Positions 28,564 to 36,961 of a DNA stretch of 64,000 nucleotides are shown piece after piece. This DNA comes from Chromatiales bacterium (GTDB lineage: Bacteria > Pseudomonadota > Gammaproteobacteria > Steroidobacterales > GCA-2729495): assembly GCA_016789885.1 (NCBI GenBank), contig JAEUPZ010000033.1:248001-312000 (forward strand). The letters are read 5' to 3'. Numbering within the stretch: position 1 is the stretch's first letter; every line of letters starts with the position of its first letter. Position numbers and translations under genes: made by a program. The notes under the pieces are model-generated. The model was not told where the DNA came from. It saw only the letters and a program-made list of their open reading frames with translations, and searched no databases.

Positions 28564-29880
28564 ATGCCAGACGCCGTCCCGGCACCGGTCGCCGCCAGCG
28601 AGCGCATCGCCGCGCTCGACGTGACCCGTGGTGCCGCAGTACTCGGCATCCTGCTGATGAACATCTGGGCCTTTGCCGGTCCCCAGGGCTTCTTCGACTA
28701 CCCGGTGGCGGTGGCGGACTGGCCCGGCGCGCCGGTGGCCACCTGGGCCCTGGTGCATACCCTCTTCGAGGGCAGCCAGCGGGCGCTCTTCTCGCTGCTG
28801 TTCGGTGCCGGCATGCTGCTCATGGTGGAGCACCTCGAGCGCAGCGCGCCCGGCGTGAGCCCGGCCCGGGTCTACTACCGCCGGGTCGGCTGGCTGATCG
28901 TCATCGGCCTCGTCGACGCCTTCGTGCTGCTGTGGCCGGCGGACATCCTCCTGACCTACGCGCTGTGCGGGCTCGTGCTGTACCCGTGCCGGCGGCTGCG
29001 GCCCGTCGTGCTGCTGGCCATCTCGCTCGCCATCATGGGTGGCAACGCGGCACTGCGCGCGGCCGACGTCGCGGAGGGCCGCGCCCAGCAGGCGACCTGG
29101 GCACGCGTCGCGGGCCAGGACCCCGCCATGCTGACGCCGGACGAGGCAGCGGCCGTCGAGGAGTGGCAGAAGGTCCTCGACCGCGCCCGGCCTGACCTGC
29201 AGTCGACCGGACTGCAGGAGTCGCTGCGGGTGATGAGCGAGGGGCCGCTGGCGGCCTTCTATGTCGAGCGTGCCCGCACCAGCCTGATCCTGCAGACCGT
29301 CGTGGCGCTGAACGCCTGGCTGCTCGACGCGCTGGCCGTGATGTTCCTCGGCATGGCGGCGCTGCGGGCGGGCCTGCTGACGGGCGGTGTGTCGACGCGC
29401 ACGCTGTGGGTGATGATCGGTGCCGGCTACGGCCTCGGCCTGCCACTGTCCCTCGGTGAGACACTGGCCCTCTTGGGCTCGGACTTCGATCCCCTCGTGG
29501 ACCGGCAGTACCTGGTGGTCTACGACCTGCGGCGCGTCGCCGTCGCGGCGGGGCACCTCGGTGTCATCCTGATGGTGGTGCGGGCTGCACCGTCGGCTGC
29601 CCTGGTCCGGCGGCTCGCCGCCGTCGGCCGCATGGCGCTGTCGAACTACCTCGCGCAGTCGATCCTGTGCGGGCTCATCTTTTATGCGGTGGGGTTCGGC
29701 CTGTACGGACGCTTCACCGGTGCGTACCTGTACGGGGTCGTGGCCTTCGTCTGGGCGCTGCAGCTCGCCTGGAGCCCCTGGTGGCTTGCCCGCTACCGGT
29801 TCGGCCCGGCGGAGTGGCTGTGGCGATCGCTGACCTACCGCCAGCGTCAGCCGCTGGCCCGGGCCCCGGCACCGGCCTGA
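28564..29880 (+). CDS. DUF418 family multi-pass membrane protein
   Basis: A 438-residue protein with about ten hydrophobic segments. ERIAALDVTRGAAVLGILLMNI at the N-terminus and the C-terminal GRMALSNYLAQSILCGLIF-YAVGFGLYG are the family's best conserved parts (compare B. subtilis YeiB and YxaH-like). Function is unknown; a transport or acyltransfer role has been suggested by its resemblance to acyltransferase 3 proteins. The ATG 28564 is preceded by CAGGAACC. The last 34 bases overlap the convergent Rieske gene. Confidence 0.88.
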   Translation: MPDAVPAPVAASERIAALDVTRGAAVLGILLMNIWAFAGPQGFFDYPVAVADWPGAPVATWALVHTLFEGSQRALFSLLFGAGMLLMVEHLERSAPGVSPARVYYRRVGWLIVIGLVDAFVLLWPADILLTYALCGLVLYPCRRLRPVVLLAISLAIMGGNAALRAADVAEGRAQQATWARVAGQDPAMLTPDEAAAVEEWQKVLDRARPDLQSTGLQESLRVMSEGPLAAFYVERARTSLILQTVVALNAWLLDALAVMFLGMAALRAGLLTGGVSTRTLWVMIGAGYGLGLPLSLGETLALLGSDFDPLVDRQYLVVYDLRRVAVAAGHLGVILMVVRAAPSAALVRRLAAVGRMALSNYLAQSILCGLIFYAVGFGLYGRFTGAYLYGVVAFVWALQLAWSPWWLARYRFGPAEWLWRSLTYRQRQPLARAPAPA

Positions 29881-31016
29881 GCCGCGGCCGGGTCGGCCGG
29901 GATCATCGGCACGGTGCCGTAGACCCAGCCATCGGGATCGGTGTGCCGCGCCGGTGAAGCAATGACACGGTAGTCGCCCCGCCGGTCGAGCTCGTCCAGC
30001 GCGAGCCGGTCGAGCTGCCAGCCCCGGGCACGCAGCGAGCGCATCAGCTCCCAGTAGGAGCGCAGCAGCCGGTCCTCGCGGTCGATGGCGATGTCCGGGA
30101 ACTGCACGCGGTCCGGCGTGCGCTTCGGCTGGTGCGCTTCGGCGATGGCCTTGTCCTGGTAGACGTTGCGCAGGTTGCGGTCCAGGTGGTCCTTGTCCTT
30201 GTCTGCCTCGAGCATGAAGTTGCGGAAGGCGACGAGGAAGATGCGGGTGTTCTCTTCGTCGACGGGCGTCGACAGCGAGTAGAAGGCATTGACGAAGCCC
30301 GAGCCCGGCATGCCGATGTCGATGCGCCCGTAGAGCGTGAAGCCCGGCACGTAGAACGACAGGTGCGACTTGACCGTCGCGCGCTCGGTGCGCAGCTTGG
30401 CCCAGCTGCCGCCCCGAGGCGGCGGGTGTGACACGAGGTCCGTGTAGAAGCCGTTGGTCGTGAAGCTGACCTGGTGCTCCGACGGCCGGCTCGGGTTCTC
30501 CTCGTTCAGCGCGATGCCGTGGACGATGTGCAGGTGCACCTGGTCCAGGTCCACCCACTTGGTCACGTGCAGGTTGGCCTTCCACGTGTCGGTGAAGGTG
30601 ACCATGCGCCAGCCGTCGTTGCCGAACTCGGGCATGTCGAACAGCGGATGGGCCGCGGCCGGCTCGTCGCCAAGGAAGACCCAGACGAGGCCGAACTTCT
30701 CCTGGGTCGGGTAGGCATCGACCCGGGCGCGCTTCGGGATGCCCTCGCGCGGCGTCGCGGCCGACGGAATCATCGTGCACTGGCCCTCGCCGTTGAACCG
30801 CCAGCCGTGGAACGGGCAGGCGAGGGTATCGTCATCGTGGCACTTGCCCTGGGCGAGGCTCGCACCCCGGTGGCAGCACACCGACGACAGGCAGTGCGCC
30901 CGGCCCTGCGTGTCGCGGAACAGGACGAAGTCCCTGCCGAGCATGCGCACCTTGAGCGGGTCGGCCGTGAGGCTCGCGCTGAAGTCGGCGACGTACCAGA
31001 CGTTCTTGAACAGCAT
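29847..31016 (-). CDS. Rieske non-haem iron oxygenase, alpha (catalytic) subunit
   Basis: A 389-residue ring-hydroxylating-type oxygenase. The [2Fe-2S] Rieske ligands are C47-C-H49 (SSVCCHRGA) and C67-P-F-H70 (LACPFHGW). The mononuclear iron site fits D158-x2-H161-x4-H166 (DLDQVHLHIVHG). It lacks a recognised ferredoxin or reductase gene next door, so electrons must come from elsewhere. Likely roles are demethylation or hydroxylation of aromatic or steroid-like substrates. Its gene is convergent with DUF418. Confidence 0.92.
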   Translation of the reverse strand: MLFKNVWYVADFSASLTADPLKVRMLGRDFVLFRDTQGRAHCLSSVCCHRGASLAQGKCHDDDTLACPFHGWRFNGEGQCTMIPSAATPREGIPKRARVDAYPTQEKFGLVWVFLGDEPAAAHPLFDMPEFGNDGWRMVTFTDTWKANLHVTKWVDLDQVHLHIVHGIALNEENPSRPSEHQVSFTTNGFYTDLVSHPPPRGGSWAKLRTERATVKSHLSFYVPGFTLYGRIDIGMPGSGFVNAFYSLSTPVDEENTRIFLVAFRNFMLEADKDKDHLDRNLRNVYQDKAIAEAHQPKRTPDRVQFPDIAIDREDRLLRSYWELMRSLRARGWQLDRLALDELDRRGDYRVIASPARHTDPDGWVYGTVPMIPADPAAAQAGAGARASG

Positions 31017-31149
31017 GGCGGACTCCCGTGGCTCGGCAGTGTTGTGGCACAGGCGGGGTGGGCTGGCAAGCGTGGCTTCAACCTACGCGGCGCCGGCCTC
31101 CGGCGGCTCGCTGTTGCGCTGCCCGTTCCGCCGGCGTACAGGCGCGGCG

Positions 31150-31866
31150 TCAGCCCGGCGGCTGCTCGGGCACCGGCTCTGCCTCCACGACACCGATGCT
31201 CCGCAGCCTCGGCATGTCGAGGATGCCGACCTGGTCTGCGGCCGGCAGGCTGATGAGGCCCTCGCTTCGCAGCCGCGTCAGGGCCCGGCTCACCGACTCG
31301 CTGGTCAGGCCGAGGAAGTCGGCGATGTCGGCCCGCGACATCGGGATGTCGGTCATGGCGCCGGGGCGCCCGAGCTTCCGCTGCCGGTAGTCGAGGTACC
31401 AGAGGAACGACGCGACGCGCTCGAGGGCGGTCTTGCGGCCCAGCGTGAAGACGAGTTCCTGGACGCTGTCCAGCTGCCGGGTGACCTGGACACGGATGCG
31501 ACGCTCCAGCGCCGGCGTCGTCGTGACGAGGCCCTCGAGCTGGTGGCGCGCCAGCCGGCACAGGGCGACGTCGGTGGCCGCCCAGGCGCCGTACGCATAG
31601 CGCTGCTCGTAGGTGAAGGCGAAGAAGTCCCCGGGGAAGAGGAAGGCGAGGATCTGCCGCTTGCCCTCGTGGGTGAGCCGGGCGACGTGGGCGTGCCCCG
31701 CGCGCAGGATGAAGACCGCGTCGGCGGCGGCCCCGGGCTGCACCAGCCACCGGCCCGCCGCATGCTCCTCCGCGTGGGCCATCGCCAGCAGGCGGGCGCG
31801 GGTCTCCTCGTCGAGCGCGCCGCAGAGGGTGCCCTGCCGGGCGAGGCACTGCGCACAGGCGGACAT
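31150..31866 (-). CDS. Fnr/FixK-type transcriptional regulator with a four-Cys [4Fe-4S] ligand set
   Basis: A 238-residue CRP/FNR regulator. The N-terminus carries Cys4, Cys7 and Cys15 (CAQC and a third Cys), and Cys103 lies in the sensor domain, a ligand pattern matching the oxygen-labile cluster of FnrL-type proteins. The cNMP-like domain is at 20-125 and the HTH at 176-200 has E190-S-V-S-R194, the Fnr recognition residues that read TTGAT half-sites. A perfect ACTGAT-N4-ATCAGT palindrome lies 16-31 bp upstream of the start codon, so autoregulation is likely, and the same site could serve the divergent operon. Confidence 0.93.
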   Translation of the reverse strand: MSACAQCLARQGTLCGALDEETRARLLAMAHAEEHAAGRWLVQPGAAADAVFILRAGHAHVARLTHEGKRQILAFLFPGDFFAFTYEQRYAYGAWAATDVALCRLARHQLEGLVTTTPALERRIRVQVTRQLDSVQELVFTLGRKTALERVASFLWYLDYRQRKLGRPGAMTDIPMSRADIADFLGLTSESVSRALTRLRSEGLISLPAADQVGILDMPRLRSIGVVEAEPVPEQPPG

Positions 31867-31881
31867 GGTGCGGCGATGCTA

Positions 31882-31897
31882 ACTGATCTGGATCAGT
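31882..31897. promoter_or_regulatory. Fnr box between divergent genes
   Basis: ACTGAT-CTGG-ATCAGT is a perfect inverted repeat matching the FNR/CRP family consensus TTGAT-N4-ATCAA in eight of ten core positions. It lies 15 bp upstream of the Fnr-type gene start (minus strand) and 61 bp upstream of the calycin-like gene start (plus strand). Confidence 0.82.
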
Positions 31898-31957
31898 GCG
31901 GCGCGGCGGCGGGTGCCGGCAGCATCAGGCCCTCCTGTCATTCCGGATGCGGCTGCC

Positions 31958-32512
31958 ATGTCCTGGACCAACATCAAGAACGAAATGACCCTGCTGGCCC
32001 ACAACGAGGGCGTGTGGGCCGACACCTACCGCTGGCTCGACGCCGAGGGCAACAAGACCGACGAGCACCGCTGCACGATGCTGGTGATCTTCCCGGACCG
32101 GCTGCCCTTCGCCTATCACCAGGTCAACATGTACACCTGGCGCGACGGCCGGGCGAAGACCAAGGAGTTCCGCATCCGCTATGTCGAGGGATCGCGGCGC
32201 TTCGCCATCTGGGACAAGGACGTGGCCGGCTGGGTCACGGAGCCGGCCGACGATGACGAGAACCTCACCACCTACATGAAGTGGGTGCGCCTCGGCGGCG
32301 GTCCCGAGGACGAGGGCGTGTACTACGAGATGATCAACAACAGCGCCTGCGGCCGCTACCGCAACCGCGTCTGGCAGCAACTGCAGGAGGGTCGCGTCGT
32401 GCGCCGCTGCCTGATCAACGGTGAGAAGATCGCCGACGACTGGCGCCCCTACGTCGCCGGCAACCCGGCCTTTGACCACTGCAAGGCCCAGGTGGCCCGC
32501 AGCCTGGCCTGA
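31958..32512 (+). CDS. DUF3598-like / calycin-type protein of unknown function
   Basis: A 184-residue protein starting at ATG 31958 (MSWTNIKNEMTLLAHNEGVW). The pattern of alternating strands with GVWADTYRW, RLPFAYHQVNMYTWRDG and a Gly-rich EGVYYEM resembles small beta-barrel (lipocalin/calycin) domains such as DUF3598. No signal peptide. It begins a co-oriented gene string that continues to 36845. Function unknown; family assignment is tentative. Confidence 0.75.
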   Translation: MSWTNIKNEMTLLAHNEGVWADTYRWLDAEGNKTDEHRCTMLVIFPDRLPFAYHQVNMYTWRDGRAKTKEFRIRYVEGSRRFAIWDKDVAGWVTEPADDDENLTTYMKWVRLGGGPEDEGVYYEMINNSACGRYRNRVWQQLQEGRVVRRCLINGEKIADDWRPYVAGNPAFDHCKAQVARSLA

Positions 32513-32817
32513 TGACGCAGGGCCTGCCGGCCGCTGGCCGGCGCGTTATCGTCGGGGCACACGCCATGGACCAGAAGTTCTTCAATGATCCGGCGCTGGA
32601 CCGGCTGGTGGCGACGACCATCGCGCTGGCCGCCGAGGTGCGGGTGCTGCGCGATCGCCAGCAGGCCCTCGAAGGCGTGCTGGCGCGCCAGGGGCTCGTG
32701 GTGCCCGCCGACATCGAGGGCTGGCAACCCGATGCCAGCGAGCAGGCGGCCATCGATGCCGAGGCCGAGCGCTTCGTGCGGTCCGTGCTGGGCCCGCTGG
32801 CGGCCGATGCCCCGTGA
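32512..32817 (+). CDS. Small protein of unknown function
   Basis: A 101-residue (or 83-residue, if it starts at ATG 32566, MDQKFF) hydrophilic, helical protein rich in Ala, Arg and Glu. The ATG at 32512 overlaps the previous stop (TGATG), and its own stop overlaps the next start (GTGA at 32814), so translational coupling through the set is likely. An internal stretch LVATTIALAAEVRVLRDRQQ reads as a coiled-coil-like helix. I do not recognise it. Confidence 0.65.
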   Translation: MTQGLPAAGRRVIVGAHAMDQKFFNDPALDRLVATTIALAAEVRVLRDRQQALEGVLARQGLVVPADIEGWQPDASEQAAIDAEAERFVRSVLGPLAADAP

Positions 32818-33899
32818 GGAGCCTGTCGCCCGATCGCGCGACCCTGGCTTACCAGGATTTCCTGCGGCGGGCCAAGGGCCGGTGGGCCCGCGATCTCTAC
32901 CGCGCCGTCGCGGCGGACTTCGCGGCGGCGCGGGACAGGGCCGGACCGGACGCCCTCGCCGACGCGGATGCGGCCGAGGCCGTCCTCTCGGCCACGAGCG
33001 CGCGGTACCAGTACTTCGGCTGGCTCGAGCGCCACCTGCAGCGGCTCAAGTACGCGAGCCCCCGGGGCATCCTCGCTGCCGTCGACGCGGAGCGTCCGGC
33101 GCTGGCCGCTGAACTGGCGGCGGCGCGGGAGGCCGGTGTTGCGAGGGGCGAGCTGCGGCTGGCCCCGGGCTTCACGCCGCCGCGCTACTTCAGCGCCGTC
33201 GACTTTCACCAGCATCCCGGCGGCGTGGCCGGTGACCCGCTCGCCGGTGTCGCCTACGACTTCGGCCGGCAGACGACGATGCCGGCCCACCTCGATCCGG
33301 ACGAGGTCCACCGGCGCTTCACCGCTGCCGTGCCCGCGGGCGACTGCCGCCGCATCCTCGACATCGGCTGCGGCACCGGCCGCAGCACGCTGCCCTTCGC
33401 GGCGCGGTTCCCGTCGGCGGTGCTGTACGGCATCGACGTCGCAGCACCCTGCCTCGTGCGGGCCTTCCAGCGCAGCGACGCGGCCGGTGTACGCGTCGAG
33501 TGGTCGCAGCAGGCGGCCGAGCAGACGGACTTCCCCGACGGGCACTTCGACCTCGTGCATTCGACCTTCCTCCTGCACGAGGTGCCGCGGCCGGCGCTGG
33601 CCGCCATTACCCGGGAGGTGCATCGCATCCTGGCGCCGGGCGGGCGCTTCGTGAGCCTCGATTTCCACTCGCCGCCGGGGGGCGTGTTCGGCGCCTTCAT
33701 CCACTACGGGCACGCGCGGCGCAACAACGAGGTGTTCATGCGGTCGTTCTGCGAGACGGACTTCCTTGGGCTGCAGCGGGACGCCGGTTTCCACGAGGCC
33801 GTGATGCTGCCCTTCGACGACGGCAGTGGCACCTGGGCCGCGGACGAGGCGCCGCCCCACTGGCGGTTTCCGGCCCAGCTCTTCGTGGCGACGAAGTAG
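32814..33899 (+). CDS. Class I SAM-dependent methyltransferase
   Basis: A 361-residue protein beginning at GTG 32814 in a GTGA overlap with the previous stop. Residues ~170-300 form the Rossmann methyltransferase domain: motif I ILDIGCGTGRSTLPF, then the acidic D of motif II (YGIDVAAP), FDLVHSTFLLHEVP (motif IV) and LAPGGRFVSLDFHSP (post-motif). An extra ~150-residue N-terminal helical extension precedes it. Substrate unknown. Next gene starts 9 bp later. Confidence 0.88.
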   Translation: MRSLSPDRATLAYQDFLRRAKGRWARDLYRAVAADFAAARDRAGPDALADADAAEAVLSATSARYQYFGWLERHLQRLKYASPRGILAAVDAERPALAAELAAAREAGVARGELRLAPGFTPPRYFSAVDFHQHPGGVAGDPLAGVAYDFGRQTTMPAHLDPDEVHRRFTAAVPAGDCRRILDIGCGTGRSTLPFAARFPSAVLYGIDVAAPCLVRAFQRSDAAGVRVEWSQQAAEQTDFPDGHFDLVHSTFLLHEVPRPALAAITREVHRILAPGGRFVSLDFHSPPGGVFGAFIHYGHARRNNEVFMRSFCETDFLGLQRDAGFHEAVMLPFDDGSGTWAADEAPPHWRFPAQLFVATK

Positions 33900-33908
33900 G
33901 CCGGCGCC

Positions 33909-34661
33909 ATGTGGGAGCGGGGTTACCTGCCGAGGGTGCGGACCGGTGACCTGTCGTGGCAGCCGGCCGAGGGGCTGCTGCGCGGGCTCGCGCCCGGTAC
34001 GTCGCTGCGGCTGCTGTCGCGGGATCCGGGCGACGGTGCCTGCACGGCGCTGTGGCAGCTGCCGCCGGGCTGGATCCACCCCACGCCATTCACGCGGGCG
34101 GCACCGGAGGCGATCTACGTGCTCGAGGGCGACCTGCGCAATGGCGCGTACCGCTACGAACGGGGGCATTACGCGTGGCGGCCGGCGGGCTCGCCCCACG
34201 GGCCGCTGGCCACGGACGGGGGTGCCGTCGTGCTCGCCCTGTGGGACGCGGACCCTTCGCACCTGGCACCGGGCTCGGTGCCGCCGGGACCCGGCGAGCC
34301 GCTGCCCTGGGTCGACGCCAACGCCATCGACGAGCACCCGACGCCCGTCGAGGGGCCGGTGGCCGGCATCACGGTGCGCATCCTGCGCACCGATCCGGAC
34401 ACCGGGGGCATGACCCTGGTGATCAACATACCGCCCGGCTGGACTGAACCGCGGTCGCGCCACCACGACTGCGTCGAGGAGAGCTTCAAGCTGTCCGGCG
34501 ACATCTGGCTCGAGGAGGACGGGCGCCCCCACGTGCTCGCCGCCGGCGACTATTTCTTTCGCCCGCCGCGCATCAAGCACGGGCCCATGCGCACCGAGCG
34601 GGGAACCTCGTCGCTGATCCGCTTCAGCGGGGTCGTCGAGAACCACTACGGGCCGCTCTAG
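33909..34661 (+). CDS. Bicupin (two-cupin-domain) protein
   Basis: A 250-residue protein with two cupin barrels: domain 1 about 30-115 (WIHPTPFTRAAPEAIYVLEGDLRNG with a GYAWRPAGSPHGPL-like second motif) and domain 2 about 150-245 (RSRHHDCVEESFKLSGDIWLEEDG, PPRIKHGPM). The second motif 1 has the expected H-x-H and Glu metal ligands, the second motif 2 has His. It could be a metal-dependent dioxygenase or isomerase; substrate unknown. In the same string as the methyltransferase. Confidence 0.8.
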   Translation: MWERGYLPRVRTGDLSWQPAEGLLRGLAPGTSLRLLSRDPGDGACTALWQLPPGWIHPTPFTRAAPEAIYVLEGDLRNGAYRYERGHYAWRPAGSPHGPLATDGGAVVLALWDADPSHLAPGSVPPGPGEPLPWVDANAIDEHPTPVEGPVAGITVRILRTDPDTGGMTLVINIPPGWTEPRSRHHDCVEESFKLSGDIWLEEDGRPHVLAAGDYFFRPPRIKHGPMRTERGTSSLIRFSGVVENHYGPL

Positions 34662-34682
34662 GGCGCCGGGGGCTGGACAGGG

Positions 34683-34700
34683 TGTTACCGTGCGGTAACA
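34683..34700. promoter_or_regulatory. Perfect inverted repeat at the tetR start, probable operator
   Basis: TGTTACCG-TG-CGGTAACA, two perfect 8-bp arms with a 2-bp centre. Its last base is the A of the ATG start codon at 34700. Short perfect palindromes next to tetR-family start codons are typical autoregulatory operators. It also lies 22 bp after the bicupin stop codon. Confidence 0.78.
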
Positions 34701-35368
34701 TGGCCGCCATGGTTCCCGCCACGCGCACCGCCGGTTCGTCCAACAGCCGCCTGGCCACCGAAGAGGCCCTGCTCGATGCCCTCGAGGCCGTGCTGCTGCG
34801 GGACGGCCTGCGCAACCTGACGGTCAACGCCATCGTCGACGAAGCCGGCGTCGGCAAGCCACTGCTGTACCGCTACTTCGGCGACCTGCCGGGCCTCGTG
34901 CGGGCCTGGGGCGAGCGCCGCGGGCTCTGGGCCGACCTGGCTGCCCAGGGCGAGCCCCCCAGCCGGCAGGCGACGGACGACCGGTCGTTCCGGGGGCAGG
35001 TCACCGACGAACTCGTCGGCGTCGCCGAGTACCTGCGCACCCACCCGGTGAGCACCGAGTTCCTCGCCGAAGAGCTCTCGGCCCACTCCGATCTGTCGGA
35101 GTCGTTCGCGGCAGCCCGGGCCGACCACCGCCGCCCGTTCCTGCGCACGATGCTCGCGGATCCGCGCTACCTGCGCCGCGACAACCAGCGGCTGATCATC
35201 GTGCTGTACGCCGCGGCCGTGTACCTGGCCATGCGGGCCGCCCGGTCGCCGTCGTTCATGGGCCTGCGCCTCGACACCGAGGCCGGCTGGAACGACGCCA
35301 TGGCCATGCTCCGCGAGATCGCCGCCCTGGCCGTCCCGGACGTGCCGGCGCCCAACCCAGCCACCTGA
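34700..35368 (+). CDS. TetR-family transcriptional regulator
   Basis: A 222-residue repressor. The N-terminal HTH (residues ~18-60: RLATEEALLDALEAVLLRDG, LTVNAIVDEAGVGKPLLYRYFGDLPGLVRAW) is typical TetR; the C-terminal ligand domain is helical and unrecognised. A start at ATG 34700 overlaps an 18-bp palindrome, consistent with autorepression; a second ATG at 34709 is possible. Its position inside the co-oriented set suggests it controls the downstream exported, DoxX and membrane genes. Confidence 0.87.
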   Translation: MAAMVPATRTAGSSNSRLATEEALLDALEAVLLRDGLRNLTVNAIVDEAGVGKPLLYRYFGDLPGLVRAWGERRGLWADLAAQGEPPSRQATDDRSFRGQVTDELVGVAEYLRTHPVSTEFLAEELSAHSDLSESFAAARADHRRPFLRTMLADPRYLRRDNQRLIIVLYAAAVYLAMRAARSPSFMGLRLDTEAGWNDAMAMLREIAALAVPDVPAPNPAT

Positions 35369-35380
35369 GGACCCGAGCCC

Positions 35381-35947
35381 ATGCCCCGATACCGGCGCCC
35401 CTTCCTGCATGCAGCCGTGCTGCTGGCCGGCCTGCTGACTGCCTCGGGCGCGGCCCGGGCCCAGGTCAACGATCCCCGCTTCGCGAACTACTTCCTCGTG
35501 GGCCAGTTCGGCGAGGTCTGCACCATGTGCCAGGTGGCCGTGGTGTGCCAGGCGGGTGACGCGCCGCCGCCGGCCGACGCCGTGCCCGCCGGCGGCGACT
35601 TCACGCTCTACATCCTCAACACCCGCACGTTCTGGTCGCAGGTATCGACCATCTGGGAGTGGTTCATCTCGAACTTCAGCAGTGCGCCGCTGGTATCCGG
35701 CCACGACCGGCCGGTCACGGTCTACGCGGTGAGCGGCGGTGCCTGGCCGGCGCCCGTCGAGCGCATGGCTCACCTGTCGCTGGAGCCGGCCCTGCTCACC
35801 ATCGACGACGGCCACGAGATCGACCGCGTCGAGCGGCGCTGGCAGCGGTCGGGCGGCGGCGGGGCGCTGGGCTACTGCGCCCGCCTGCCGCTGTGGGACA
35901 CCCTCGAAGTCATCGCGGCGCGTGCGCCGCAGGGAGCGAAGCCGTGA
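35381..35947 (+). CDS. Exported Cys-containing protein of unknown function
   Basis: A 188-residue protein with a signal peptide (cleaved near ARAQVND). The mature part has a conspicuous CTMCQVAVVC run (three Cys within ten residues, two in a CxxC) and one more Cys near the C-terminus (GYCARLP), a candidate redox or metal site in the periplasm. WEWFISNF and Trp-rich middle region suggests membrane-surface contact. The next gene (DoxX-like) starts in its stop codon (GTGA). I do not recognise the family. Confidence 0.78.
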   Translation: MPRYRRPFLHAAVLLAGLLTASGAARAQVNDPRFANYFLVGQFGEVCTMCQVAVVCQAGDAPPPADAVPAGGDFTLYILNTRTFWSQVSTIWEWFISNFSSAPLVSGHDRPVTVYAVSGGAWPAPVERMAHLSLEPALLTIDDGHEIDRVERRWQRSGGGGALGYCARLPLWDTLEVIAARAPQGAKP

Positions 35948-36459
35948 GCAGCATCGCCACACCGCCGTCCGTCTGGCGCGGGTCGTTCCTGCGCGAGCAT
36001 CCCGTGAAGATGCTCGGCATCGTCCTGCACCTGTTCTTCCGGTTCCTGTTCGGCCTCTTCTGGATCGCCGCCGGCACCAACAAGATCCGCAAGGACTGGG
36101 TCACCACGGACATCCTGAAGCGCATCTTCGAGGACCGCCTCACCGAGATGCCGCCGGACAGCTTTCAGGTGTTCTACCTGCAGAAGTTCGCCATCCCGCT
36201 CTACAAGCTCGTGGCCGTGGTGGTCACCGCGGGCGAACTGTACGTGGGCGTCGCGCTGCTGCTGGGGTTCACCACCCGCTGGGCCGCCGCCATGGCGTTC
36301 TTCATCCTGCTGAACCTGTCGCTGGGCGGCTACTACGATGCGTCACTCATCCCGTTTTTCACGCTCAGCATCCTCATGATGCTGTGGAACTCGGGCCACT
36401 GGCTGGGCCTCGACCGCCGCTTCCACGCGCGCAACCCGCAGTCGATCTGGTTCCGCTGA
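35944..36459 (+). CDS. DoxX-like membrane protein
   Basis: A 171-residue protein starting at GTG 35944, overlapping the previous TGA. Four hydrophobic segments with the DoxX pattern: FRFLFGLFWIAAGTNKIRKDW, LYKLVAVVVTAGELYVGVALLLGFTTRWAAAMAFFILLNL and a final WNSGHWLGLDRRF. The DoxX/TQO family couples quinone reduction to thiosulfate or other oxidations; a redox role here fits the Cys-rich exported neighbour, but this is inferred. Confidence 0.85.
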   Translation: MSSIATPPSVWRGSFLREHPVKMLGIVLHLFFRFLFGLFWIAAGTNKIRKDWVTTDILKRIFEDRLTEMPPDSFQVFYLQKFAIPLYKLVAVVVTAGELYVGVALLLGFTTRWAAAMAFFILLNLSLGGYYDASLIPFFTLSILMMLWNSGHWLGLDRRFHARNPQSIWFR

Positions 36460-36470
36460 CGCGCGGCGCC

Positions 36471-36845
36471 ATGTCGCTGCCGGAGTTCCTGTACGGCGTC
36501 GCCTTCGCCACGTACATGGTCGGCGTCGCCTGGTCGCTGCGCACCAACGGCGCCCGGCCCGCCGTGATCCTGCTGGCGGCCGGCGCCGCCATGGATTTCA
36601 TCCTGACCGGCCTCGTCAGCTTCGGTCCGGCGCTCTTCAGTTTCGGCATCACCGGCAGCAACACGGCGATCCAGGTCGGCGCGATCCTCGGCGTCGCCGT
36701 CTGGCTGACCGTGACGGGCGCGATCGTCGCCTGGTGGCGGGGACGGATGCCGCTCTTCTACGTGCTGGCCGTCGTGGGCCAGCTCGTCTGGTTCGTCGAC
36801 TACCTCGCCTTCCTCTACGGCATCCACGCCTACCCGCTGGCCTGA
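36471..36845 (+). CDS. Small membrane protein of unknown function
   Basis: A 124-residue protein with four predicted membrane segments (LPEFLYGVAFATYMVGVAW, AVILLAAGAAMDFILTGLV, IQVGAILGVAVWLTVTGAIV and FYVLAVVGQLVWFVDYLAFLY). It begins 11 bp after the DoxX stop and ends the co-oriented string. No recognised domain. The 116 bp that follow to the convergent gene show no feature. Confidence 0.75.
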   Translation: MSLPEFLYGVAFATYMVGVAWSLRTNGARPAVILLAAGAAMDFILTGLVSFGPALFSFGITGSNTAIQVGAILGVAVWLTVTGAIVAWWRGRMPLFYVLAVVGQLVWFVDYLAFLYGIHAYPLA

Positions 36846-36961
36846 CCGGAGGCCGGCACCGCGCCGGTGAGGCCACGGCGCCGCCACGTGCCGCCGCTGG
36901 GTTGCCTGCTTCGCCGACGCCGGTGGCCACCGGTGCTGCGCCCGGGCCCGCGCGGCATCCG

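Noticed and set aside
36846-36961. Possible gene in the gap between the membrane protein and the convergent gene
   Set aside because: No start codon with a ribosome site and no motif; too short.
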